8,318 nucleotides of DNA. It comes from Anaeromyxobacteraceae bacterium. Lineage in GTDB: Bacteria; Myxococcota; Myxococcia; Myxococcales; Anaeromyxobacteraceae. Numbering within the stretch: position 1 is the first letter of the stretch; each line of letters opens with the position of its first letter. The notes beneath the pieces are model-generated. The model had not been told where the DNA came from. It did no database searches and saw only the letters and a program-made list of their open reading frames with translations. This document shows, piece after piece, positions 1-5,710 of the stretch. The DNA lies in contig DAIEMM010000167.1 in NCBI GenBank assembly GCA_027349605.1, forward strand, positions 1 to 8,318, written 5' to 3'. A program made the translations under genes and the position numbers.

Positions 1-1
1 C

Positions 2-361
2 GTTCCCGAGGAGTTCGGCCAGGTGCTCTCCAACCTCGTCCAGAACGACATCGAGGCGGTTCCCGAGGAGACCGGACGGATCCGGGTGCGCGGCCGGGTC
101 GAGGACGGCGAGCTGGTCGTCTCGGTGAAGGACAACGGACCGGGGATCCCCCCCGAGGTCGTGCAGAAGCTCTTCACGCCCTTCTTCTCCACCAAGGGAC
201 CCGGGCGCGGCGTGGGGCTCGGCCTCACCATCACGCGCCGCGTGGTCCAGAGCCTGGGCGGGACCCTCCAGGTGAACAGCACCGTCGGCCAGGGAACGGA
301 GTTCCTGATCCGGGTCCCGCGCACCCAGCCGCGGCCGCGCACGTTCCCCGCGCCGGGCTGA
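2..361 (+). CDS. Sensor histidine kinase, C-terminal HATPase domain (5' end missing)
   Basis: The last 119 residues of a two-component histidine kinase; the sensor region and phospho-accepting His domain lie left of the window. The visible part is a nearly complete HATPase_c domain, which binds ATP and phosphorylates the kinase's own histidine. The N box is at visible residues 11-19 (NLVQNDIEA), the G1 box DNGPGIP at 44-50, the F box FTPFFSTK at 58-65 and the G2 box GVGLGL at 70-75. The FTPFFSTK/GLGL pattern is typical of NtrB/AtoS/HydH-like kinases. The N box has Asp at visible residue 16 where such kinases usually have Ala. The protein ends about 15 residues after the domain in a Pro/Arg-rich tail, with no fused receiver domain. 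The reading frame is open to the left edge, so the GTG at 23 is internal and not a start. Its response regulator and signal are not visible. Confidence 0.93.
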   Translation, partial: VPEEFGQVLSNLVQNDIEAVPEETGRIRVRGRVEDGELVVSVKDNGPGIPPEVVQKLFTPFFSTKGPGRGVGLGLTITRRVVQSLGGTLQVNSTVGQGTEFLIRVPRTQPRPRTFPAPG

Positions 362-386
362 CCCGGGCGGCGGATGCCGCTATGCT
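358..386 (+). promoter_or_regulatory. Candidate sigma-70-type promoter for a leaderless lipoprotein transcript
   Basis: CTGACC at 358-363 matches four of six bases of the -35 consensus. After exactly 17 bp, TATGCT at 381-386 matches four of six bases of the -10 consensus and fits the TANNNT form. Six bases (CCCGGG) separate it from the ATG at 393, which is where transcription would be expected to begin. The gene has no Shine-Dalgarno sequence, so a leaderless mRNA would explain both facts. The -35 overlaps the kinase stop codon. In such GC-rich DNA a chance match is possible. Confidence 0.4.
367..380 (+). other. Small inverted repeat after the kinase stop codon
   Basis: GCGGC (367-371) and GCCGC (376-380) form a perfect 5-bp stem with a GGAT loop, 5 bases after the kinase stop. 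No T-tract follows, so it is a poor intrinsic terminator. It lies in the spacer of the candidate lipoprotein promoter. It could be a weak end-of-gene hairpin, or chance in GC-rich DNA. Confidence 0.25.
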
Positions 387-392
387 CCCGGG

Positions 393-1739
393 ATGCGGAT
401 CCCGCTTCCCTTCCTCGCTGCCGGCCTCGCCACGACCGTCCTCGTCGCCGGGGGCTGCTCCGGCAACCATCCCGCGCCGCCGCTGGTGGGCGTGGGCGGC
501 TGGTCCTGGTCCCCGGGCGAGGCGGGCGAGAACCCCGTGCCCGTCCTCTGGTGGGGGAGCGCCACGCCGTCGGTCCTCCCGCTCCTCGACGGGGGCGATT
601 GCGCCCCGTCGGGATCGGTCCAGGGCCTCGTCGGCGAGGCGGGCGAGCCTCTCGCGGTGTGGATCTCGGTGGCCTGCACGGGAGGGGTTCCCTCCATGCT
701 CCCCGTCGCCTGGCCCGGGAGGGCCGTCCAGGCCCTCGCGCTGCCGGCGGGGGCCACCCAGGGCACTGCGCTCGCGGTCGCGTCCCAGCCCGCGACGACC
801 CGGACCGCGATCCCCGATCGGTTCGTCGGAGGGGCCACGGGGACGACGTCGCCCTTGCCGACGTTCTGGAAGAACGGCGCGGTGGTCGCGTCCGACCCGG
901 CGGACCTCCTGCCGCTCGACCACGACGGGGGGATGGTGACGAGCATCCTGGTGACGGACAAGTACCTGCTCGCCGCCGGCGTCGTCCACCGCACGGGGAG
1001 CTCTCCCCCGGCCTACTCCGGGATCGTCTGGCTCTTCTACCTCGACTTCACCGCATCCACCTGGGACCTGCTTCCGGCGCCCGGCGCGGCGCCCGGCGCG
1101 AGCGTCGGCGCCTGGGTCTCGATGGTGATGGACGACGCCTCCAACATCTGGTCGTCGGCCGCCATCGCGGAGGGCGGCTCCGTCGCGAAGCCGGTGGTCT
1201 GGACGAACGAAGTTCCCGATCCCTCCTTCGGAACCGACTTCGGGCAGGCGCCCTGGGCCTCTCCCACCGGCCTCGCGCTCGTCGGCATCGTTCCCTACTC
1301 GAGCGGCTGGGTCCGGACGGGGTCCGCGACCGGCTCGCCCGAGCCGGCCATCTGGGCCGGGAGCATCCTGTCCGTGCTCCCCTCCGCCGACCCGTCGAAT
1401 CCCACCGGGGCCGGGGAGGGCGTCGCCCTCTACTTCGAGGGCGCGTACGTCGCGGGTGAGAGCCTCGCCCCCGACCCGGTCGACCGGGCGCGCAAGCTCT
1501 CGGTGCCCGCGCTCTGGACGAACGGCGAGCGGACGGACCTGGGCACGCTGGCCGCGCCCGGGGCGGGGCCGGCGATCTCCGGGCCCCTCTTCGGCTGGTG
1601 GCGCCTCCCCGGCACGCCCGCGACCTCCGCCCCGGACTGGCCCTTCCCGGGCGGCACCGGGGAGGTCCTGGGGACGCAGCCCGTCTCCGCGGCCGGCTCC
1701 GGCGTGGCCCGGGTGGTCGTGGCGCTGCCGCCGGGGTAG
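393..1739 (+). CDS. Predicted lipoprotein with degenerate HAF-like repeats
   Basis: A 448-residue protein of unknown function. The N-terminus is a lipoprotein signal: Arg2, a hydrophobic stretch at about residues 6-20 and a lipobox ending AGGC with Cys22 as the probable lipidated residue. It should therefore be anchored in the outer membrane or on the periplasmic side. The mature part has no further membrane segment and is rich in Gly, Ala, Pro and Trp. About six copies of a motif resembling P-x-x-W-x-N-G followed by a short hydrophobic or 'LGTL' strand occur near residues 48-64, 103-118, 155-169, 266-280, 317-331 and 371-386. The last (PALWTNGERTDLGTL) closely resembles HAF extracellular repeats. 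Repeated short beta strands suggest a beta-rich, possibly propeller-like fold (inference). There are no upstream in-frame starts between the kinase stop and this ATG, and no Shine-Dalgarno sequence. The kinase ends 31 bp upstream on the same strand; a functional link is unproven. Confidence 0.85.
   Translation: MRIPLPFLAAGLATTVLVAGGCSGNHPAPPLVGVGGWSWSPGEAGENPVPVLWWGSATPSVLPLLDGGDCAPSGSVQGLVGEAGEPLAVWISVACTGGVPSMLPVAWPGRAVQALALPAGATQGTALAVASQPATTRTAIPDRFVGGATGTTSPLPTFWKNGAVVASDPADLLPLDHDGGMVTSILVTDKYLLAAGVVHRTGSSPPAYSGIVWLFYLDFTASTWDLLPAPGAAPGASVGAWVSMVMDDASNIWSSAAIAEGGSVAKPVVWTNEVPDPSFGTDFGQAPWASPTGLALVGIVPYSSGWVRTGSATGSPEPAIWAGSILSVLPSADPSNPTGAGEGVALYFEGAYVAGESLAPDPVDRARKLSVPALWTNGERTDLGTLAAPGAGPAISGPLFGWWRLPGTPATSAPDWPFPGGTGEVLGTQPVSAAGSGVARVVVALPPG
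1076..1099 (+). repeat. Perfect 12-bp tandem duplication inside the lipoprotein gene
   Basis: The unit GGCGCCCGGCGC occurs twice head to tail (1076-1087 and 1088-1099). It is in frame and encodes Ala-Pro-Gly-Ala twice, at residues 229-236, probably in a surface linker. It looks like a slippage duplication and could vary in copy number without shifting the frame. Confidence 0.8.
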
Positions 1740-1757
1740 CGCCAACCGGGAGGCGCT
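1738..1757. terminator. Candidate bidirectional hairpin between convergent genes
   Basis: AGCGCC (1738-1743) and GGCGCT (1752-1757) form a perfect 6-bp stem around an 8-base loop. It starts inside the lipoprotein stop codon and ends one base before the stop codon of the aldehyde dehydrogenase, so it fills the whole convergent gap. Placement suits a shared terminator for both strands, but neither side has a U-tract, so intrinsic termination would be weak. Confidence 0.35.
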
Positions 1758-3122
1758 TCACTTCACCCAGACCGTCTTCACGTTCACGAAGGCCCGGATC
1801 CCCTCGAGGCCCAGCTCCCGGCCGTAGCCCGAGGTCTTCACGCCGCCGAAGGGCAGCCGCGGATCGCTCTTCACGAGCCCGTTCACGAAGACCGCACCGG
1901 CCTCGATGCGCGGCACGAGCCGCTCGACGGTGGCCTCGCTCGTCGTCCACAGCGACGCGCCCAGGCCGAACCTCGAGTCGTTGGCGATCTGGACGGCGTG
2001 GTCGGCCGAGTCGGCCCGGATCACCACCGCCACCGGCCCGAAGAGCTCCTCGCGCGCCGCGACGTTGGAGGTCTTCACGTCGGCGAGGATCGACACCGGG
2101 TAGAAGGCGCCCGGTCCCGCCGGCAGGGTGCACCCCATGGCCGGACGCGCCCCCTCGGCGATGGCCTGCTTCACGAGCTCGTGCATCTCGTCGCGCAGGT
2201 CGGTCCGCGCCTGCGGTCCGATGTCGGTGCCCGGCTGCATGGGGTCGCCCACCTTCACCGCCTGCATGGCCGCGGTGAACTTCGAGAGGAAGGCGTCGTA
2301 CACCGTCGACTCGACGATGAAGCGCTTGGCGCAGATGCAGCTCTGCCCCGCGTTGATGGTGCGGGCCACCGCTCCCACCTTCGCCGCCTGGTCGAGGTCG
2401 GCGTCGGCGAGGACGATGAACGGGTCCGAGCCGCCCAGCTCCATGACCGAGGGCTTCAGCGCCTCGCCCGCCGCGGCGGCCACCGCGCGGCCCGCCGGCT
2501 CGCTCCCGGTGATGGTGGCCGCGGCGATGCGCGGGTCGAGGATGATGCCGCGGACCGGCTTCGACCCGACGAGGAGGGTGCGGAAGAGGTCGGGCGGGAA
2601 GCCGGCGTCGTGCATCAGCTTCTCGATGGCCAGCGCGCACTGCGGCACGTTCGAGGCGTGCTTGAGGAGCCCCCCGTTCCCTGCCATGAGGTGCGGGGCG
2701 ATGAACCGGAAGACCTGCCAGTAGGGGAAGTTCCAGGGCATGACCGCCAGGATCACGCCCAGCGGGTCGAAGCGGACGTAGGCCTTGCTCCCGTCGCTCG
2801 TCTCGGGGCGTGGCGCGAGGAACTTCCCGGCGTTCTCGGCGTAGTACTCGCAGACCCAGGCGCACTTCACCGCCTCGGCGGCGCCGTCCTTGACCGGCTT
2901 GCCCATCTCCAGGGCCGCGAGCCGGCCGAGCTCCGGGGCGCGCTCGCGGAGCAGCGCCGCCACCTTGCGCATGGGCACGGCGCGCTCGGCGACGGGGACC
3001 CGCGCCCAGGCCTTCTGCGCGCGGACCGCGGCGTCGAGGATGCGGTCGACCTCGTCCTTGCCCATCTCGGGGAAGCTGCGGAGGAGCTCTCCGGTGGTCG
3101 GGTTCAGGCTCTCGATGGCCAT
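1758..3122 (-). CDS. Succinate-semialdehyde dehydrogenase (Sad-like) / NAD(P)-dependent aldehyde dehydrogenase
   Basis: A 454-residue cytoplasmic aldehyde dehydrogenase that oxidises an aldehyde to the acid with NAD(P)+. Visible hallmarks are MPWNFP at 128-133 (Asn131, oxyanion hole), Lys154 in LLKHA (cofactor binding), TGS at 205-207 (nucleotide fold), Glu228 in MELGGSDPF (general base), Cys262 in GQSCIC (nucleophile), EELFGPV at 358-364 and FGGVKTSGYGRE near 425-436. The LLKHAxN, ELGGSDPFIVL and C-terminal VKTVW patterns and the length resemble E. coli Sad (YneI, 462 residues), an NAD-dependent succinate-semialdehyde dehydrogenase; other aldehydes are possible. A second cysteine, Cys264, sits two residues after the catalytic one. 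The chosen ATG gives an N-terminus (MAIESLNPTTGE) that aligns with the family; the frame stays open for about 200 codons upstream, but that part is shadow of the alcohol dehydrogenase gene. Only a weak ACGGA precedes the start. It is the last gene of the operon, 17 bp after the alcohol dehydrogenase, whose aldehyde product it may consume. Confidence 0.93.
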   Translation of the reverse strand: MAIESLNPTTGELLRSFPEMGKDEVDRILDAAVRAQKAWARVPVAERAVPMRKVAALLRERAPELGRLAALEMGKPVKDGAAEAVKCAWVCEYYAENAGKFLAPRPETSDGSKAYVRFDPLGVILAVMPWNFPYWQVFRFIAPHLMAGNGGLLKHASNVPQCALAIEKLMHDAGFPPDLFRTLLVGSKPVRGIILDPRIAAATITGSEPAGRAVAAAAGEALKPSVMELGGSDPFIVLADADLDQAAKVGAVARTINAGQSCICAKRFIVESTVYDAFLSKFTAAMQAVKVGDPMQPGTDIGPQARTDLRDEMHELVKQAIAEGARPAMGCTLPAGPGAFYPVSILADVKTSNVAAREELFGPVAVVIRADSADHAVQIANDSRFGLGASLWTTSEATVERLVPRIEAGAVFVNGLVKSDPRLPFGGVKTSGYGRELGLEGIRAFVNVKTVWVK

Positions 3123-3139
3123 GGCGTGTCCGTTTCTGT

Positions 3140-4267
3140 TCAGGCTTGGGGAAGGAGGACCTGCCGGACGGCGGCGCCGGCAGCGAGGTTCTCGAAGGCT
3201 TCGTTGATCCGGGCCAGCGGGAGGGTCGCGCTCTGCAGGCGGTCGACCGGCATGCGCCCGGCCTTCCACAGCGCGACGTAGCGGGGGATGTCGCGCTGGG
3301 GCGCCGAGGAGCCCATGTACGACCCCACCAGCGACTGCCCGAGCCCGGCGAAGGCCAGGGCCGGCAGGGTCAGCGTCCGGGAGGGGTGGGGCAGCCCCAT
3401 GGCCACCGTCATCCCCCCGCGGCGCGCCGCCCGGAACGCCGCCTCGAGCACGGCCGGGACCCCGGCCGCCTCGAAGGTCACCTCCGCGCCGCCTCCGGTC
3501 AGGTCCTTCACGCCCTTCTCGGCCTCCTCCGGCGCGAAGACCGCGGTGGCGCCGAGCTGCAGCGCGAGCTCCCGCTTGGCCGGGACCGGGTCGACCGCGA
3601 TGATGGGCCAGGCATTGGCGACGGCCGCCCCCATCACCGAGGCCAGGCCGACGCCGCCCAGCCCGAAGACGGCCACCGACTGGCCGGGCCGGACCGAGGC
3701 GGTGTTGAGGACGGCTCCGGCGCCGGTCAGGACCGCGCACCCGAAGAGGGCGGCGGTCTGCAGCGGGACGTCACGGGGCACCACCACGGCCGACTCGCGG
3801 GCGATCACGGCGTGCCGCGCGAAGGCCGAGATCCCCAGGTGGTGCGCGATGGGCTTGCCGTCCCGGCCGGTGAGCAGGGACGGTCCGTGGAGCAGGGTCC
3901 CGGCCACGTTGACCGCCGCCGCCGGGGTGCAGAGGGCCGGCCGGCCCGACGCGCACTCGGGGCAGAGCCCGCAGCTGGGCACGAAGGTGAGCACCACGTG
4001 GTCTCCCACCGCGACGTCGCGAACTCCCGGGCCGACCTCCTCCACCACCCCCGCGGCCTCGTGCCCGAGCGCCATGGGGAGCGGCCTCACCCGCGACCCG
4101 TCCACCACCGAGATGTCGGAGTGGCAGACCCCGGCGGCCTCGATGCGGACCAGGAGCTCGCCGGCGCGCGGGGCGCCGAGCTCGACCTCCTCGAGGACCA
4201 TGGGCTTCGACTCTCCGTACGGACGGGCCTGCGTGACGGCGCGGAGCACTGCGGCGACGGTCTTCAT
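3140..4267 (-). CDS. Zinc-dependent medium-chain alcohol dehydrogenase
   Basis: A 375-residue cytoplasmic alcohol dehydrogenase of the zinc MDR superfamily, interconverting an alcohol and its aldehyde or ketone. Catalytic zinc ligands are Cys48 (in CHSD), His69 with Glu70 (GHEAAG) and probably Cys177 (FGCAVLTGAGAV). Structural zinc ligands are Cys99, Cys102, Cys105 and Cys113, with the classic C-x2-C-x2-C-x7-C spacing. The Rossmann glycine motif GLGGVG is at 202-207, and Asp226 at the end of the second strand suggests NAD rather than NADP preference. Length and C-terminus (GSYMGSSAPQRDIP) fit class III/benzyl-alcohol-type dehydrogenases. The ATG at 4267 has a good AAGGAAGGG upstream. It lies 22 bp after livF and 17 bp before the aldehyde dehydrogenase gene, so the two enzymes probably act in sequence on a solute brought in by the linked importer. 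Substrate not determined; 4-hydroxybutyrate or another primary alcohol is a guess. Confidence 0.93.
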   Translation of the reverse strand: MKTVAAVLRAVTQARPYGESKPMVLEEVELGAPRAGELLVRIEAAGVCHSDISVVDGSRVRPLPMALGHEAAGVVEEVGPGVRDVAVGDHVVLTFVPSCGLCPECASGRPALCTPAAAVNVAGTLLHGPSLLTGRDGKPIAHHLGISAFARHAVIARESAVVVPRDVPLQTAALFGCAVLTGAGAVLNTASVRPGQSVAVFGLGGVGLASVMGAAVANAWPIIAVDPVPAKRELALQLGATAVFAPEEAEKGVKDLTGGGAEVTFEAAGVPAVLEAAFRAARRGGMTVAMGLPHPSRTLTLPALAFAGLGQSLVGSYMGSSAPQRDIPRYVALWKAGRMPVDRLQSATLPLARINEAFENLAAGAAVRQVLLPQA

Positions 4268-4271
4268 GGTT

Positions 4272-4280
4272 CCCTTCCTT
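4272..4280 (-). promoter_or_regulatory. Ribosome binding site of the alcohol dehydrogenase gene
   Basis: On the minus strand AAGGAAGGG ends 4 bases before the ATG at 4267, with its AAGGA core 8 bases away. It lies in the 22-bp gap after livF, allows independent initiation and supports this start. Confidence 0.7.
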
Positions 4281-4289
4281 TCGCCGCGC

Positions 4290-4940
4290 TCAGGCGGCCG
4301 CCCGGGTCACCTGGCCGCGGTCGATGGCGTAGACGACGTCGATGAGCTTCCGGGAGTGCGAGAGGTCGGACTCGGAGAGGATCACCGAGAGTCCCTCCGT
4401 CCGCAGCATGGCCACCACCTCGGCCAGCCGCCTCGCCAGCACCGGCGCCACTCCCTCGAAGGGCTCGTCGAGCAGCAGCAGCTTGGTGCCGCTCATGAGG
4501 GCGCGGGCCAGCGCGGCGAGCTTCTGCTGCCCGCCGGAGAGCTGCAAGCCCTTGCGGTCCTTGAGCTGGCCCACCTCCGGGATCATCTCGTAGATGCGCC
4601 GGAGCCGCTCCTCCGGATGGGCCTGGCCGGCCGCCCAGGCCGGCAGGCTCACGTTCTCCTCGATGGAGAGCTGCGGGATGATGCGCCGGTCCTCGGGCAT
4701 GTAGCCCATGCCGCTCCGGGCGCGACGGAACGACGGGACCCCCTGCAGGGAGGCGCCGTCGAAGGTGATCGAGCCTGCGGTGGGGGTGAGGATGCCCATG
4801 ATGGCCCGCATGAGCGTGGTCTTGCCGGCCCCGTTCCGTCCGATGAGCCCGACGAGCTGTCCCCGGTCGAGCTGGAGGTCCACGCCCCGCAGGATGCGCA
4901 CCGACTTGATGGAGACGTCGAGCGACTCGATCTTCAGCAT
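4290..4940 (-). CDS. livF: ABC transporter ATP-binding protein, LivF type
   Basis: A 216-residue ATPase subunit of a branched-chain amino acid/amide-type (HAAT) importer; it pairs with LivG on the inner face of the cytoplasmic membrane to drive uptake. Walker A GRNGAGKTT is at 34-42, the Q-loop region YMPEDRR at 80-86 (Glu where other ABC proteins have Gln, as usual in LivF), the signature LSGGQQ at 134-139 and Walker B LLLLDEP at 154-160. The H-loop position in ILSESDLSHS (about residue 191) carries Ser, not His; E. coli LivF has Gln here, so loss of the His is normal for the subfamily. At 216 residues it is about 20 shorter than E. coli LivF, mainly at the C-terminus. The ATG overlaps the end of livG by 7 nt and is preceded by a strong GGAGGAGG, so translation is coupled to livG. 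The transported substrate may not be an amino acid. Confidence 0.93.
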   Translation of the reverse strand: MLKIESLDVSIKSVRILRGVDLQLDRGQLVGLIGRNGAGKTTLMRAIMGILTPTAGSITFDGASLQGVPSFRRARSGMGYMPEDRRIIPQLSIEENVSLPAWAAGQAHPEERLRRIYEMIPEVGQLKDRKGLQLSGGQQKLAALARALMSGTKLLLLDEPFEGVAPVLARRLAEVVAMLRTEGLSVILSESDLSHSRKLIDVVYAIDRGQVTRAAA

Positions 4941-5710
4941 GGCGCCGCCCCCTCCTCCGGCGCCGGCTCGCCCACCACCAGCCGGCGCACCTCCGGGTTG
5001 GAGAGCACCGTGGCCGAGTCGCCGTCGGCGATGACCTTGCCGTCGTAGAAGGCCAGGATGCGCTGGGTGTAGCGGCGCACGATGTCCATGTCGTGCTCCA
5101 CGAAGAGCACGGTCACCTTGTCGGCCCGGATGGCGCCCAGCACCAGGTCCATGAGGGAGAACTTCTCGTCGGCCGAGACCCCGCTGGTCGGCTCGTCGAG
5201 CAGCAGGATGGCCGGCTTCACTGCGAGTGCCATGGCGATGTCGAGCAGCTTGCGCACCCCCTCGGGGAGGACCGAGGCCGGCTCGTCGCGGTACTCGCGC
5301 AGGTGGAAGCGCTCCAGCATCTCGTCGGCGACCGCCTCCGGGCGGGCCGTCCCCAGGTTGCTGCCCACGAAGGCCTTCCGCCCCATCGACACGATCCCCA
5401 GCCCCACCAGCAGGTTCTCGTAGGCGGTCAGGGTGTCGAAGACCTGCGGGATCTGGAAGGAGCGGCAGATCCCCAGGCGGGTGATGCGGCGCGGCGCCAT
5501 GCCGGTGATGTCCCGTCCCTGGAACCGGACGGTGCCGGCGGTCGGCTTCAGGTAGCCGGTGACCAGGTTGAGGAAGGTGGTCTTGCCGGCGCCGTTGCCG
5601 CCGATGAGGCCCACCACGGTGTCCTCCTCGATGGAGAGCGAGATGTCGCGGGCGGCGGTCACCGCCCCGAAGGTCTTGGTGAGGCCGCGCGACTCCAGGA
5701 TCGGGCTCAC
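4934..5710 (-). CDS. livG: ABC transporter ATP-binding protein, LivG type
   Basis: A 258-residue ATPase subunit, partner of LivF. Walker A GGNGAGKTT is at 37-45, Q-loop Gln86 in RSFQIPQVF, Walker B ILLLDEP at 168-174 and the H-loop His206 in VEHDMD. The C-terminal VLSNPEVRRLVVGE is typical of LivG. The signature, usually LSGGQ or LSYGQQ, is here LPEGV (148-152), which lacks the conserved Ser and Gln; the same stretch keeps the following 'DIAMAL' helix, so this looks like a subfamily trait and not damage. The GTG start at 5710 overlaps the livM stop as GTGA and has GGAGGG 7 bases upstream. The frame is open far upstream into livM, but homology begins with the VSPILESRGLTKTFG segment, so the GTG start is preferred. 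Its 3' end encodes the livF ribosome binding site. Confidence 0.93.
   Translation of the reverse strand: MSPILESRGLTKTFGAVTAARDISLSIEEDTVVGLIGGNGAGKTTFLNLVTGYLKPTAGTVRFQGRDITGMAPRRITRLGICRSFQIPQVFDTLTAYENLLVGLGIVSMGRKAFVGSNLGTARPEAVADEMLERFHLREYRDEPASVLPEGVRKLLDIAMALAVKPAILLLDEPTSGVSADEKFSLMDLVLGAIRADKVTVLFVEHDMDIVRRYTQRILAFYDGKVIADGDSATVLSNPEVRRLVVGEPAPEEGAAPC
4951..4958 (-). promoter_or_regulatory. Ribosome binding site of livF, inside the livG 3' end
   Basis: GGAGGAGG on the minus strand lies 10 bases before the livF ATG at 4940 and codes for Glu-Glu in the LivG tail. It is one of the strongest Shine-Dalgarno matches in the window, so LivF can probably be made at least as well as LivG. 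Confidence 0.7.

Noticed and set aside
23..361. GTG at 23 as the start of a short 112-residue ATPase protein
   Set aside because: The N box is already in progress at this point and the frame is open to the edge, so it is the end of a longer kinase.
231..1745. 504-codon open frame on the minus strand opposite the lipoprotein gene
   Set aside because: It is Arg/Gly/Pro-rich low-complexity sequence with no family motif. The opposite frame has a signal peptide and repeats, and long antisense frames are expected at this GC content.
1048..2865. 605-codon minus-strand frame spanning the aldehyde dehydrogenase and lipoprotein
   Set aside because: It is out of frame with the clear aldehyde dehydrogenase and is dominated by Arg/Pro/Ala; a GC shadow.
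3123..3740. N-terminal extension of the aldehyde dehydrogenase by about 206 codons
   Set aside because: It overlaps the alcohol dehydrogenase gene out of frame and has no homology-like content. The family N-terminus starts at the ATG at 3122.
3146..5048. Long plus-strand frames opposite the alcohol dehydrogenase, livF and livG
   Set aside because: Their composition mirrors the antisense of real genes, and they contain no recognisable domain or ribosome binding site.
4934..5710. Possible inactivating mutation in LivG because the signature motif is not LSGGQ
   Set aside because: The surrounding helix and all other ATPase motifs are intact, and the change matches the missing H-loop His of LivF. 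It looks like a subfamily trait.
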